A stretch of DNA of 9,081 nt. It comes from an uncultured Pseudorhodobacter sp. (GTDB lineage: Bacteria; Pseudomonadota; Alphaproteobacteria; Rhodobacterales; Rhodobacteraceae). The notes under the pieces were generated by a model. The model was given only the letters and a program-made list of their open reading frames with translations. It made no database searches and was not told the origin of the DNA. How positions within the stretch are numbered: the first letter of the stretch is position 1; the number at the start of each line of letters is the position of its first letter. A program made the position numbers and the translations under genes. The DNA is taken from contig CAMFIX010000092.1 of the NCBI GenBank assembly GCA_945952425.1, forward strand, positions 1-9,081, given 5' to 3'. This document shows, one piece after another, positions 1 to 6,099 of the stretch.

Positions 1-621
1 CAGCGCGGCGCCGGTCAGGCCGGTGGTCGTGGCCGGAAAGGCCGGGCTTTCGGCAGTGGGCAGAAGATCGAAGGTCGCCGCCGTCATCCAAAGCCCGGTG
101 ACCGACGAGAGCGTCAGGGCCAGCACGACGGCCCGCGCCGTCTCGGCATGAAACCGCGCCCAGCCGCCGCCCTTCTGGCGCGCGAAGACCCCCCGCCAGC
201 CGCCCGAACGCCGCGCCAGAAGCGCCAGCCCCGAAACCGACAGCGCCAGCATCGCCAGCGCAAAGCCCGCCACCGCGATCCGGCCCCGGTCGCCCAGGAA
301 AAGCTGGCGGTGCAGGTTGGTCAGCCAGGCGAGCCCCGCCGATGGGGCCGCGGCCCTGAGCGCCCCCGTCGCCGGATCGACGACCGCGCTGCCGCCCGCG
401 GTATAGGCGGTAACGGTGCCCGCGGGCGAGACCGCGATCTCCTGCAGGCCGGGCTGGGCGGCGGCCACCGTCGCCACCAGCTGGCCCGCCGTCATGGTCA
501 GGGCCCCGGCCGAAAGGTGCTCGATGGCCGGGTAGACCGAGAGGGCCGCGCCCGACAGCGCGGTCAGCGAAAGGACCAGCCCGAGGACCAGGCCCGTGAA
601 ACGGTGCAGGGGGCGGGTCAT
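1..621 (-). CDS. PepSY-associated transmembrane protein (3' end beyond window)
   Basis: This is the first 207 codons of a membrane protein read leftwards from an ATG at 621-619; no stop occurs before the window edge. Hydrophobic helices lie at about residues 8-30, 115-136 and 163-183. Two family-type motifs are visible: NLHRQLFLGDRGR (102-114), just before helix 2, and ARFHAE (155-160), just before helix 3. Residues 31-100 form an extracytoplasmic loop with a PepSY-like part. Conserved His6, His103 and His158 lie at helix ends, where this family is thought to bind heme; that is inference. The start lies 1 nt after the stop of the DUF2271 gene, so the pair is probably translationally coupled. 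Proteins of this type are linked to ferric-siderophore or other periplasmic reduction. The exact subfamily depends on the missing C-terminus. Confidence 0.8.
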   Translation of the reverse strand, partial: MTRPLHRFTGLVLGLVLSLTALSGAALSVYPAIEHLSAGALTMTAGQLVATVAAAQPGLQEIAVSPAGTVTAYTAGGSAVVDPATGALRAAAPSAGLAWLTNLHRQLFLGDRGRIAVAGFALAMLALSVSGLALLARRSGGWRGVFARQKGGGWARFHAETARAVVLALTLSSVTGLWMTAATFDLLPTAESPAFPATTTGLTGAAL

Positions 622-622
622 G

Positions 623-1093
623 TCAATAGCTGTAGGTCAGGGTCTCGACATAGGTGCTGCCATGCGCGGCCTTGCCGGCATTGGCCGAGGTCAGCGGGAT
701 CGCCACCTCCTCGGGGCTTTCGCGCATATGTTCGACCGCGGCATCGACATGCAGGACGTAACCGGCATCGAAAAGCGTATCGGCCAGGTTCAGCTGCAGG
801 GTCAGCGTCTGGCCCTGCCCGACCGAGGCGCCGGTGATGCCGTCGAGCTGGGCCGTATCGCCGCCCGAAGCGCGCTCCCAGGCCGAGAGATGCTGGTAGT
901 AATGCGCCCGCCCCCCCGCCATCCAGAGGCTGCTGACATATTTCCCCGAGGCATCGGTGACGTAATAGGCCAGATAGGCGCCATCGCCGCCGTAATTGGT
1001 CAGCTGGGTGGTCAGCGTCACCTGCTTGGCCTCGGCCAGGGTGGGCAGGGCAAGGGCGGTGGTCGTGGCCAGAAGGCCGGTCAGCGTCTTCAT
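623..1093 (-). CDS. DUF2271-type periplasmic protein with candidate flavinylation motif
   Basis: The protein has 156 residues. A signal peptide (residues 1-22, ending TLAEA) indicates export to the periplasm. The rest is a compact beta-rich domain of the DUF2271 kind, recognised from features such as SLWMAGG (55-61) and YYQHLSAW (65-72) and its typical length. Residues 84-90 read D-G-I-T-G-A-S, matching the Dxx(S/T)GA(S/T) consensus at which ApbE links FMN to Ser or Thr; Ser90 would be the acceptor. I chose the ATG at 1093 because it begins the signal peptide; an upstream in-frame start at 1213 would add 40 residues unlike a leader. The gene is the first of a minus-strand operon with the PepSY protein and is divergent from the two-component genes. 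Its likely role is an electron carrier for the membrane partner, which is inference. Confidence 0.8.
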   Translation of the reverse strand: MKTLTGLLATTTALALPTLAEAKQVTLTTQLTNYGGDGAYLAYYVTDASGKYVSSLWMAGGRAHYYQHLSAWERASGGDTAQLDGITGASVGQGQTLTLQLNLADTLFDAGYVLHVDAAVEHMRESPEEVAIPLTSANAGKAAHGSTYVETLTYSY

Positions 1094-1179
1094 CGCAGGG
1101 TCTTTCACGCAGGGCCCAAGGGGGCGTTGGAGGATCGGACGCAGGCCAGTCCCGCCGTCCGGATGGGCCCTATCTGGCG

Positions 1180-1211
1180 GGCCGACCTGACCAAGTCCTG
1201 ACAGGTCGGCC
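1180..1211. repeat. 10-bp perfect inverted repeat in divergent promoter
   Basis: GGCCGACCTG (1180-1189) and CAGGTCGGCC (1202-1211) are exact reverse complements separated by 12 nt. It could be an operator half-site pair or an mRNA hairpin in the leader of either arm. Its right arm shares GGCC (1208-1211) with the left arm of the next inverted repeat, so the two hairpins could not form fully together. Confidence 0.6.
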
Positions 1212-1243
1212 AAAGCCGCTTCAGCTTTCCGTCAGCTTTGGCC
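1208..1243. repeat. 9-bp perfect inverted repeat enclosing the direct repeat
   Basis: GGCCAAAGC (1208-1216) and GCTTTGGCC (1235-1243) are exact reverse complements with an 18-nt spacer. The spacer holds the first TCAGCTTT unit and the right arm overlaps the second. This combination suggests a regulator-binding region rather than a terminator, because no T-run follows on either strand. Confidence 0.55.
1221..1239 (+). promoter_or_regulatory. Candidate OmpR-family response-regulator box (tandem TCAGCTTT)
   Basis: TCAGCTTT occurs at 1221-1228 and 1232-1239, an 11-bp start-to-start spacing. OmpR/PmrA-type regulators bind head-to-tail as dimers to tandem half-sites about one helical turn apart. 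The site lies 36 bp upstream of the response-regulator ATG and within the divergent region, so it could serve autoregulation and control of the DUF2271-PepSY operon. Its assignment to this regulator is inference. Confidence 0.5.
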
Positions 1244-1274
1244 TGCAGTAAGCAGGTCAGGCGGAGGGCAAGGG

Positions 1275-1934
1275 ATGCGGGTTCTGTTGATCGAGGACGA
1301 TGGCGTGCTGGGGGCGGCGGTGCGCGACCAGATCGCGGCCGATGGCCATTCGGTCGATTGGGTCACGCGGCTGGACATGGGTCTTGCGGCGCTGCAGGGC
1401 GCGGGCTTCGACCTGGTGCTGTTGGACCTGATGCTGCCCGATGGCCGCGGCCTGCCCTTTTTGCGGGCCCTGCGCGGGCGTGGCGATGTCACCCCGGTCA
1501 TCATCCTGACCGCGCTGGACCAGGTCGGCGACCGGATCGGGGGGCTGGAGGCCGGGGCCGGCGATTACCTGGTGAAACCCTTCGACCTGTCGGAGCTTTC
1601 GGCCCGCATCGGCTCGGTCGCGCGGCGCTATGCGGGCAATCCGAACCCGCTGATTACCTTGGGGCCCCTGGAGATCGACATCGCCGCCCGCAGTATTTTC
1701 GATGCGGGCCGTGCGGTGACGCTGACGGCGCGGGAATGGGTGCTGTTCGAGGCCTTCCTGCAGCGGCCCGGCCAGGTCTTGTCGAAGGGCCAGCTGGAAG
1801 AGCGGCTTTACGCCTTTGGCGACGGGGTCGAAAGCAATGCGATCGAGGTGCATGTGAGCCGGCTGCGCAAGAAGCTCGGCGCCTGGGCCATCAAGACCGA
1901 ATGGGGGCTGGGCTACCGGCTGGGACGGCCGTGA
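1275..1934 (+). CDS. OmpR-family response regulator (QseB/PmrA/TctD-like)
   Basis: This 219-residue cytoplasmic regulator has a receiver domain (about 1-115) followed by a winged-helix DNA-binding domain (about 127-217). Receiver landmarks are the acidic pair Asp8-Asp9, phospho-acceptor Asp51 in LLDLMLPDG, Thr79 in IILTA and Lys101 in VKPF. The recognition-helix region reads ESNAIEVHVSRLRKKL, and the wing ends with GLGYRL. The length is normal for the family. The ATG at 1275 is supported by GGAGG at 1263-1267. The stop overlaps the kinase start by four bases, so the two proteins form one operon and a cognate pair. The 11-bp-spaced repeat upstream suggests autoregulation. The likely targets include the divergent DUF2271-PepSY genes. 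The QseB/PmrA-like label rests on domain pattern and is not a proof of orthology. Confidence 0.93.
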   Translation: MRVLLIEDDGVLGAAVRDQIAADGHSVDWVTRLDMGLAALQGAGFDLVLLDLMLPDGRGLPFLRALRGRGDVTPVIILTALDQVGDRIGGLEAGAGDYLVKPFDLSELSARIGSVARRYAGNPNPLITLGPLEIDIAARSIFDAGRAVTLTAREWVLFEAFLQRPGQVLSKGQLEERLYAFGDGVESNAIEVHVSRLRKKLGAWAIKTEWGLGYRLGRP

Positions 1935-3259
1935 AGTTGCGCTCGATCCAGGCGCGGCTGGCGCTGGTGGTGGGCTTGGGCGCCACGCTCTTCTGGCTGG
2001 CGAGCGCCGCGCTGACCGCCGACCGGGTCAGCCGCGAGATGCGCTCGCTTTTCGACGACGACCTGCGCGCCACGGCCGAGCGGCTCTTGCCCCTGGCCGA
2101 GCGCGAGGCGCTGGGGCGGGCGATGGGGGGCCATGACGGGCGGGTGCCGCGGTATCACGACGACGATGACGGGCCCGGGGTCAAGCATGACGATGCGCGC
2201 GGGCCGCTGGTCTGGCGGGTCAGCGATGCGCAGGGGCGGACGGTGCTGCATTCGGAAGGGGCCGAGGAGGCGATCTTCCCCGCCCCCCTGGCCGAGGGCT
2301 TCAGCGACACCGCGAGCCACCGCATCTACGTGACCACCGCCCAGGGCCTGACCATTGCGGTCGCAGCGCCCTTGACCAGCCGCGCCGCGCTGGAGCGCGG
2401 GCTGATGCTGCGGCTGGTGCTGCCGCTGGCGGTGCTTTTGCCGCTGAGCCTTCTGGGCATCGCCTGGGCGGTGCGGCGCGGGCTGATGCCCTTGCGCGCG
2501 CTTCGGCAAGAGGTCGCGGCGCGGGGGGCGCAAGACCTCTCGCCGCTGCCCGCCCATGACCTGCCCGAAGAGCTTCGGCCCATCACCGAGGCGCTGAATG
2601 CGCTGCTGGCGCGTCTGGGGGCGGCCTTCGAGGCCGAGCGCAGCTTTGCCTCCCATGCCGCGCATGAGCTGCGCACCCCGGTCGCCGGGGCCATCGCCCA
2701 GATCCAGCGCCTGCGTGCCGAGACCCCCGCCGCGGGCCCCCGCGCCGCCGAGATAGAGGCGACGCTGAAGCGGCTGATGCGCACCTCGGAAAAGCTGATG
2801 CAGCTGGCGCGGGCCGAGGGGGGCCGGGTGACGGGAGCCGCGACCGACATCCGCACCGCGGTGCGCATCCTGGCCGAGGATGCGCGGCGGGCGGGCGGCG
2901 ATCTGCGGCTGAGCCTCCCCCCGGCGCCGGTCCTGACGGTGATGGAGCCCGACGCCCTGGGGATCGTCTTGCGCAACCTGGTCGAGAATGCCCTGCGCCA
3001 CGGCACGGGCCCGGTCGATGTGCGGCTCGGCGCCGATCTGCGGCTTTGCGTGGGCAACGACGGGCCGCTCCTGTCGGCCGAAACCCTGGCCCGGCTGGGC
3101 GAGAGGTTCGAGAAGGGCGAGGACAGCCAGGGCATGGGCCTTGGCCTGGCCATCGTGCGCACCATCGCCGACCGCGCCGGGGCAGGCCTGACCTTCACCG
3201 CCCGCCCCGGCGGCGGGCTGGAAGTGGCGGTGACCCTGCCGGGCGCTCAGACGACGTAG
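1931..3259 (+). CDS. Membrane sensor histidine kinase with His/Asp-rich periplasmic loop
   Basis: The kinase has 442 residues, starting at a GTG that overlaps the regulator's stop (GTGA). An upstream in-frame reading to 1238 is the shadow of the regulator gene. Helix 1 spans about residues 9-29 and helix 2 about 157-181, leaving a periplasmic sensor loop of about 125 residues. Within that loop residues 68-88 hold a patch of three His and seven Asp, including YHDDDDG. A HAMP-like linker (182-235) follows, then the HisKA box AAHELRTP with phospho-acceptor His245. The ATPase domain has the N box around Asn353 (LVENALRHG), NDG at 376-378 and the glycine-rich GMGLGLAI at 401-408. All catalytic motifs are present. 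The patch suggests a metal-cation signal, by loose analogy with PmrB, but the ligand is unknown. Confidence 0.92.
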   Translation: MKLRSIQARLALVVGLGATLFWLASAALTADRVSREMRSLFDDDLRATAERLLPLAEREALGRAMGGHDGRVPRYHDDDDGPGVKHDDARGPLVWRVSDAQGRTVLHSEGAEEAIFPAPLAEGFSDTASHRIYVTTAQGLTIAVAAPLTSRAALERGLMLRLVLPLAVLLPLSLLGIAWAVRRGLMPLRALRQEVAARGAQDLSPLPAHDLPEELRPITEALNALLARLGAAFEAERSFASHAAHELRTPVAGAIAQIQRLRAETPAAGPRAAEIEATLKRLMRTSEKLMQLARAEGGRVTGAATDIRTAVRILAEDARRAGGDLRLSLPPAPVLTVMEPDALGIVLRNLVENALRHGTGPVDVRLGADLRLCVGNDGPLLSAETLARLGERFEKGEDSQGMGLGLAIVRTIADRAGAGLTFTARPGGGLEVAVTLPGAQTT

Positions 3260-4084
3260 AAGTTGGCGGCGGTGATCGTCTAAAGCACGACCACCGGATC
3301 GAAGACGGCAAGCTTGAACAACCCATCGGGCCGGTGCCATCGGGGTCGTAGCAAAGCACCCGGCTTTGCGCCTCGATGACGAAGCGGGTGTTGGCGGTCA
3401 TCGGCGCCCCTCCGCCGCCCAGCGGGACGAAACGCAGCGCCGCGGCGGCCATGTCGCCCTTGGGCAGGTTGAAGGCGCCATCCGCCCCGCCCTCGATCAG
3501 GAACGTGTCCGAACGGCCGCCCGCGGCCTGGAAGGCCATGAACCGATCCACCGCAAGATCGGCGCCCCAGAAATAGAAGGAATCATGCCCGCCGCCGCCA
3601 GCCGGATCGGCGCCGTGCCGCTGGCGCTGAACAGGCGAATGACATTCGCCCCGCGCCGCCGATCAGCACCGCCGCCCCCGACGCCCCGGCCAAGACCGCG
3701 CGGATCGCGTCGTTGCCCTCGCCGCCCGATGCCAGCCCCTGCCCGGTGCCCAGGATCAGCAGATCGTTGCCCAACCCGCCGTAAAGCCGGTCGCTCCCCC
3801 CCGCCGCCCCACAAAGTGTCGGCCCCGCCGTTGCCCGAGATCACGTCGTTGCCGGAGCGGCCCAGAACCTCGCCGAAGGTGACGGTGTTGGTGCCCCCGG
3901 CCAGGATGACCTTGGCGGGATGGCCGATGAAATAGGGCGCGAAGTTGAAGCTGCCGACCTCGGTCGTCAGCTGGATCGTGGTCAGGCGCTTGGGCTCGGC
4001 GGCGCTGTAGAGGATCTGCGTGTAAAGCCCCAGATCGGCAAGGCTGAGAGAAACCGTCGCGCCGTTCGTGTAAAGAATCGCCAT
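3247..4084 (-). pseudogene. Decayed RTX (hemolysin-type calcium-binding) protein gene
   Basis: Read leftwards from ATG 4084-4082, with GAAGG at 4091-4095 as its ribosome-binding site, the gene encodes an RTX-like protein of roughly 279 codons. The first frame gives an intact N-terminal part and the repeats SGNDVISGNGGADTLWGGG. Then come a one-base gain at the C7 run 3796-3802 and one-base losses near the C runs 3649-3652, 3588-3590 and 3322-3324, and a TAG at 3282-3280. Correcting these restores GGLGNDLL, SGGEGND, a beta-rich segment (FYFWGADLAVDRFM, TRFVIEAQSRVLCYD), and the usual C-terminal ending ITAANFYVV followed by TGA at 3249-3247. Family members bind calcium and leave by type I secretion; no exporter is near. 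Other genes in the window are intact, so local decay is likelier than general sequencing error. Confidence 0.78.
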
Positions 4085-4159
4085 TGCCAACCTTCGGATG
4101 CGGTAACCAATTCGTGAACGCGGTCAGGTTAGGCCAAGGCCCGGCGGCTGCCAAGGGGC

Positions 4160-4786
4160 TTACCCCGCGAAATGCCGGGGGAAGAGCAGGCGGGCGGTGG
4201 TCTCGACGGTCTGGCGGGCCTCGGCCACCGGATAGGGCTCGGCCAGCGTCACGGCATCCAGCCAGGTGCCCTCGATCACCAGGCGCAGGATGCGGGCGGC
4301 ATGGGCGGGCGGGATCGGATAGCCGCCCTCGGCGACCAGCGCCGCACAGATCGCCTCCAGCTCGGCGGTGTATTCGGCATCCAGCGCCCCGCAGGCCTCT
4401 TGATAAAAGGGCCGGCTCTGCGCCTCGCCCCAAAAGGCGCACCAGGCGGCGAGGCGGCTTTGCGTGTTGATCGCGGGCTGAAAATCGGCCTCGATCAAAG
4501 CGGCAAGGCGCGCGGCGGGCGCGGGCCCCGCCCCGGCCAAGGCAGCGGCGCGGTGCTGGCGGTATTCTTCGGCCATGAAGGCGAGCGTCTCGGCCAGAAG
4601 ACGCTCCTTGGTCTGGAAGTGGAAGAGCACCAGCCCGTGGCTGAGGCCTGCCGCCTTGGCGACCTCGGTCAAGGTGGTGCGGGCATAGCCGCGGGCGGCG
4701 ATCGTGGCGATGGTCGCCTCGATCAGCTGGGCGCGGCGGGTCTCGCGGCTTTGGGTGCGGGGCGGTGGTTCGGGCGTATCGGTCAT
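4160..4786 (-). CDS. TetR-family repressor, BetI-like
   Basis: This 208-residue regulator has an N-terminal helix-turn-helix at about residues 16-62, including LTEVAKAAGLSHGLVLFHF, in which the recognition helix fits the TetR family. The rest is the helical ligand and dimerisation domain. Residues such as AAWCAFWGEAQ and IEGTWLDA resemble BetI, the choline-responsive repressor (its AWLAFW and LIDGLWL), which hints at a quaternary-amine or similar ligand. The gene is divergent from the Rieske-Pot operon across a 92-nt gap. That gap contains a perfect palindrome overlapping this gene's likely promoter (TTGACT 4838-4833 and TAGTAT 4816-4811 on the minus strand, 16-nt spacer). Autorepression together with control of the operon is therefore likely. 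The ATG at 4786 follows a GAGAG purine stretch. It is BetI-like in sequence but betBA is not present, so I give no symbol. Confidence 0.9.
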   Translation of the reverse strand: MTDTPEPPPRTQSRETRRAQLIEATIATIAARGYARTTLTEVAKAAGLSHGLVLFHFQTKERLLAETLAFMAEEYRQHRAAALAGAGPAPAARLAALIEADFQPAINTQSRLAAWCAFWGEAQSRPFYQEACGALDAEYTAELEAICAALVAEGGYPIPPAHAARILRLVIEGTWLDAVTLAEPYPVAEARQTVETTARLLFPRHFAG

Positions 4787-4810
4787 CGGGTCTCTCTGGT
4801 TCCGGGGGCG

Positions 4811-4838
4811 ATACTAAACTGATTGACAAAGCAGTCAA
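4811..4838 (-). promoter_or_regulatory. Putative promoter of the TetR gene
   Basis: On the minus strand TTGACT (4838-4833) is followed after 16 nt by TAGTAT (4816-4811), a fair sigma-70-type pair. It lies about 25 nt before the TetR start codon and overlaps the ATTGAC/GTCAAT palindrome. No similarly clear -10 was found for the Rieske operon on the plus strand, although TTGACA at 4824-4829 could be its -35. Confidence 0.45.
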
Positions 4839-4839
4839 T
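4822..4839. promoter_or_regulatory. Palindromic operator, likely TetR-regulator binding site
   Basis: ATTGAC (4822-4827) and GTCAAT (4834-4839) are exact reverse complements separated by 6 nt. The site is A/T-richer than its surroundings and sits between the divergent TetR and Rieske genes. TetR-family repressors usually bind such palindromes next to their own gene, overlapping the promoter elements. The assignment to this regulator comes from position. Confidence 0.6.
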
Positions 4840-4878
4840 GGAGGGAAGGATGTTCCAAAAAACAGGGGAGAGGTGAAG

Positions 4879-6084
4879 ATGACCGCCGTATTGCCGTTCC
4901 CGACCGTGCCGGTGCCCAATGACTGGGACCGCAGCGGCCTGCCGGCCTGGACCTACCATTCCGAGGCTTTGTTCGCGCTGGAGCGCGACCATGTCTTCCT
5001 GAACCACTGGCAGGTCGTGGGCCATGTCAGCGATGTCGCCAACCCCGGCGACTGGCTGGCTTTCGACATATTGGGCGAGCGTGCCGTGGTGATGCGCGGC
5101 GCCGATGGGGTGGTGCGGGCTTTCCACAACCTGTGCCGCCACCGCGGGGCGCGGGTGGTCGATGGGGTCCAGGGCCAGTGCCGCGGCGCCGTGGTCTGCC
5201 CCTTCCACGGCTGGGTCTATAACCTGGACGGCACCTTGCGCGGCCCCGCCCGGCCCGACAGTTTCGGCAGCTTCGACCGCGAGAAATTCCATCTGAAGCC
5301 CATCGAGATGGAGATTTTCCACGGCTTCGTCTTCCTGCGCTTTCACCCCGGGCCGCAGCCCTCGGTCGCCACGCTTTTCGCCCCTTTCGCCGGTGATTTC
5401 GCCGCCTACCGTGCGGCCGAGCTGGAGGCCGACGGCCCCTCGCATTGGGTGACCGAGCTGCCGGTGAACTGGAAATCGGTGCGCGACGTGGACAACGAGG
5501 GCTATCACGTCGCCCTCGCCCATCCCGCCCTGCAAGAGCTCTATGGCCGCGACTATACCGACCACCAGCTGACCCAAGGCGTCAACTTCTCGCGCGGGGC
5601 CTTTGGCGACAAGCCGGGGCGGCGCTGGTCGGTGAAGAACTATGTCAAGCTGTCGCAAGACCCCGAGGGCCTGCCCGAGCACCTGCAAAAGGCCTGGACC
5701 TATTACGGGCTTTTCCCCGCCATGGTCTTCGCCTTCACGCCCGAGGGCGCGCAGTTTTACCATGAAATCCCGCTGTCCTCCGGCAAGACCCGGCTGACGG
5801 GGCGGCTTTACCGCTACAAGGGCGAGACGCGGCAGCAAAGGCTGGCGCGGTATCTGGCGATGCGGATCGACCGTGACACTTCGGCCGAGGATCAGCAGCT
5901 GACGATCTGGTCCAACGAGTCGATGAAAAGCCAGGCCTTCGACGGTTTTCACCTGTCGGACCTGGAATTCGGCCTGCGGGCGCATCACGACATGCTGCGC
6001 AGCCTTCTGCCGGTGATGCGCCAGGCCGAAGCCCCGCCAGAGGCCGAGGTCGCCCGCCAGAACGCCACTCTCGCCGGTTGTTGA
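4879..6084 (+). CDS. Rieske non-heme iron oxygenase, large (alpha) subunit; possible amine demethylase/hydroxylase
   Basis: The 401-residue protein begins at ATG 4879, preceded by the purine-rich GGGGAGAGG (4865-4873). The N-terminal Rieske domain binds a [2Fe-2S] cluster through Cys86, His88, Cys107 and His110 (CRHRGA and CPFHGW). The C-terminal catalytic domain has NWKSVRDVDNEGYHVALAHP, giving iron ligands His210 and His215, with Asp338 as the likely third ligand. Glu207 occupies the bridging position that carries electrons between subunits; this is Asp in naphthalene dioxygenase but Glu in carnitine monooxygenase and related amine enzymes. Such enzymes use O2 and reductant to hydroxylate or N-demethylate a substrate. 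The gene leads an operon with polyamine-type transport genes under a BetI-like regulator, which favours a nitrogenous substrate. No reductase or beta subunit is in the window. Confidence 0.88.
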   Translation: MTAVLPFPTVPVPNDWDRSGLPAWTYHSEALFALERDHVFLNHWQVVGHVSDVANPGDWLAFDILGERAVVMRGADGVVRAFHNLCRHRGARVVDGVQGQCRGAVVCPFHGWVYNLDGTLRGPARPDSFGSFDREKFHLKPIEMEIFHGFVFLRFHPGPQPSVATLFAPFAGDFAAYRAAELEADGPSHWVTELPVNWKSVRDVDNEGYHVALAHPALQELYGRDYTDHQLTQGVNFSRGAFGDKPGRRWSVKNYVKLSQDPEGLPEHLQKAWTYYGLFPAMVFAFTPEGAQFYHEIPLSSGKTRLTGRLYRYKGETRQQRLARYLAMRIDRDTSAEDQQLTIWSNESMKSQAFDGFHLSDLEFGLRAHHDMLRSLLPVMRQAEAPPEAEVARQNATLAGC

Positions 6085-6099
6085 CAGAGGAAGCCCCAG

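Larger units (their letters stand above)
1094..1274. promoter_or_regulatory. Divergent promoter region between DUF2271 operon and two-component operon
   Basis: This 181-nt gap separates the DUF2271 start from the response-regulator start and must hold both promoters. It contains two perfect inverted repeats that share four bases (1180-1189 with 1202-1211, and 1208-1216 with 1235-1243). It also contains an 11-bp-spaced direct repeat, TCAGCTTT at 1221-1228 and 1232-1239, and a shorter one, CCTGAC at 1186-1191 and 1197-1202. No convincing -35/-10 pair stands out. GGAGG at 1263-1267 is the ribosome-binding site of the response-regulator gene, 7 nt before its ATG. Confidence 0.7.

Noticed and set aside
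148..1201. Plus-strand open frames opposite the PepSY and DUF2271 genes
   Set aside because: Their translations are low-complexity, whereas the minus strand encodes a signal peptide, membrane helices and family motifs.
1238..1930. Extension of the kinase frame upstream to 1238
   Set aside because: This stretch overlaps the response-regulator gene in another frame; GTG 1931 with a 4-nt overlap is the natural start.
1913..3340. 475-codon minus-strand frame opposite the histidine kinase
   Set aside because: Shadow of the kinase gene, rich in Arg, Gln and His with no domain; the plus-strand frame carries all kinase motifs.
3796..3802. C7 tract as a phase-variation switch for the RTX gene
   Set aside because: Three further indels and a stop codon downstream mean that slippage at this tract alone could not restore the protein.
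4085..4090. TTG at 4090 as the start of the RTX gene
   Set aside because: ATG 4084 is two codons downstream and is better spaced, 6 nt from GAAGG.
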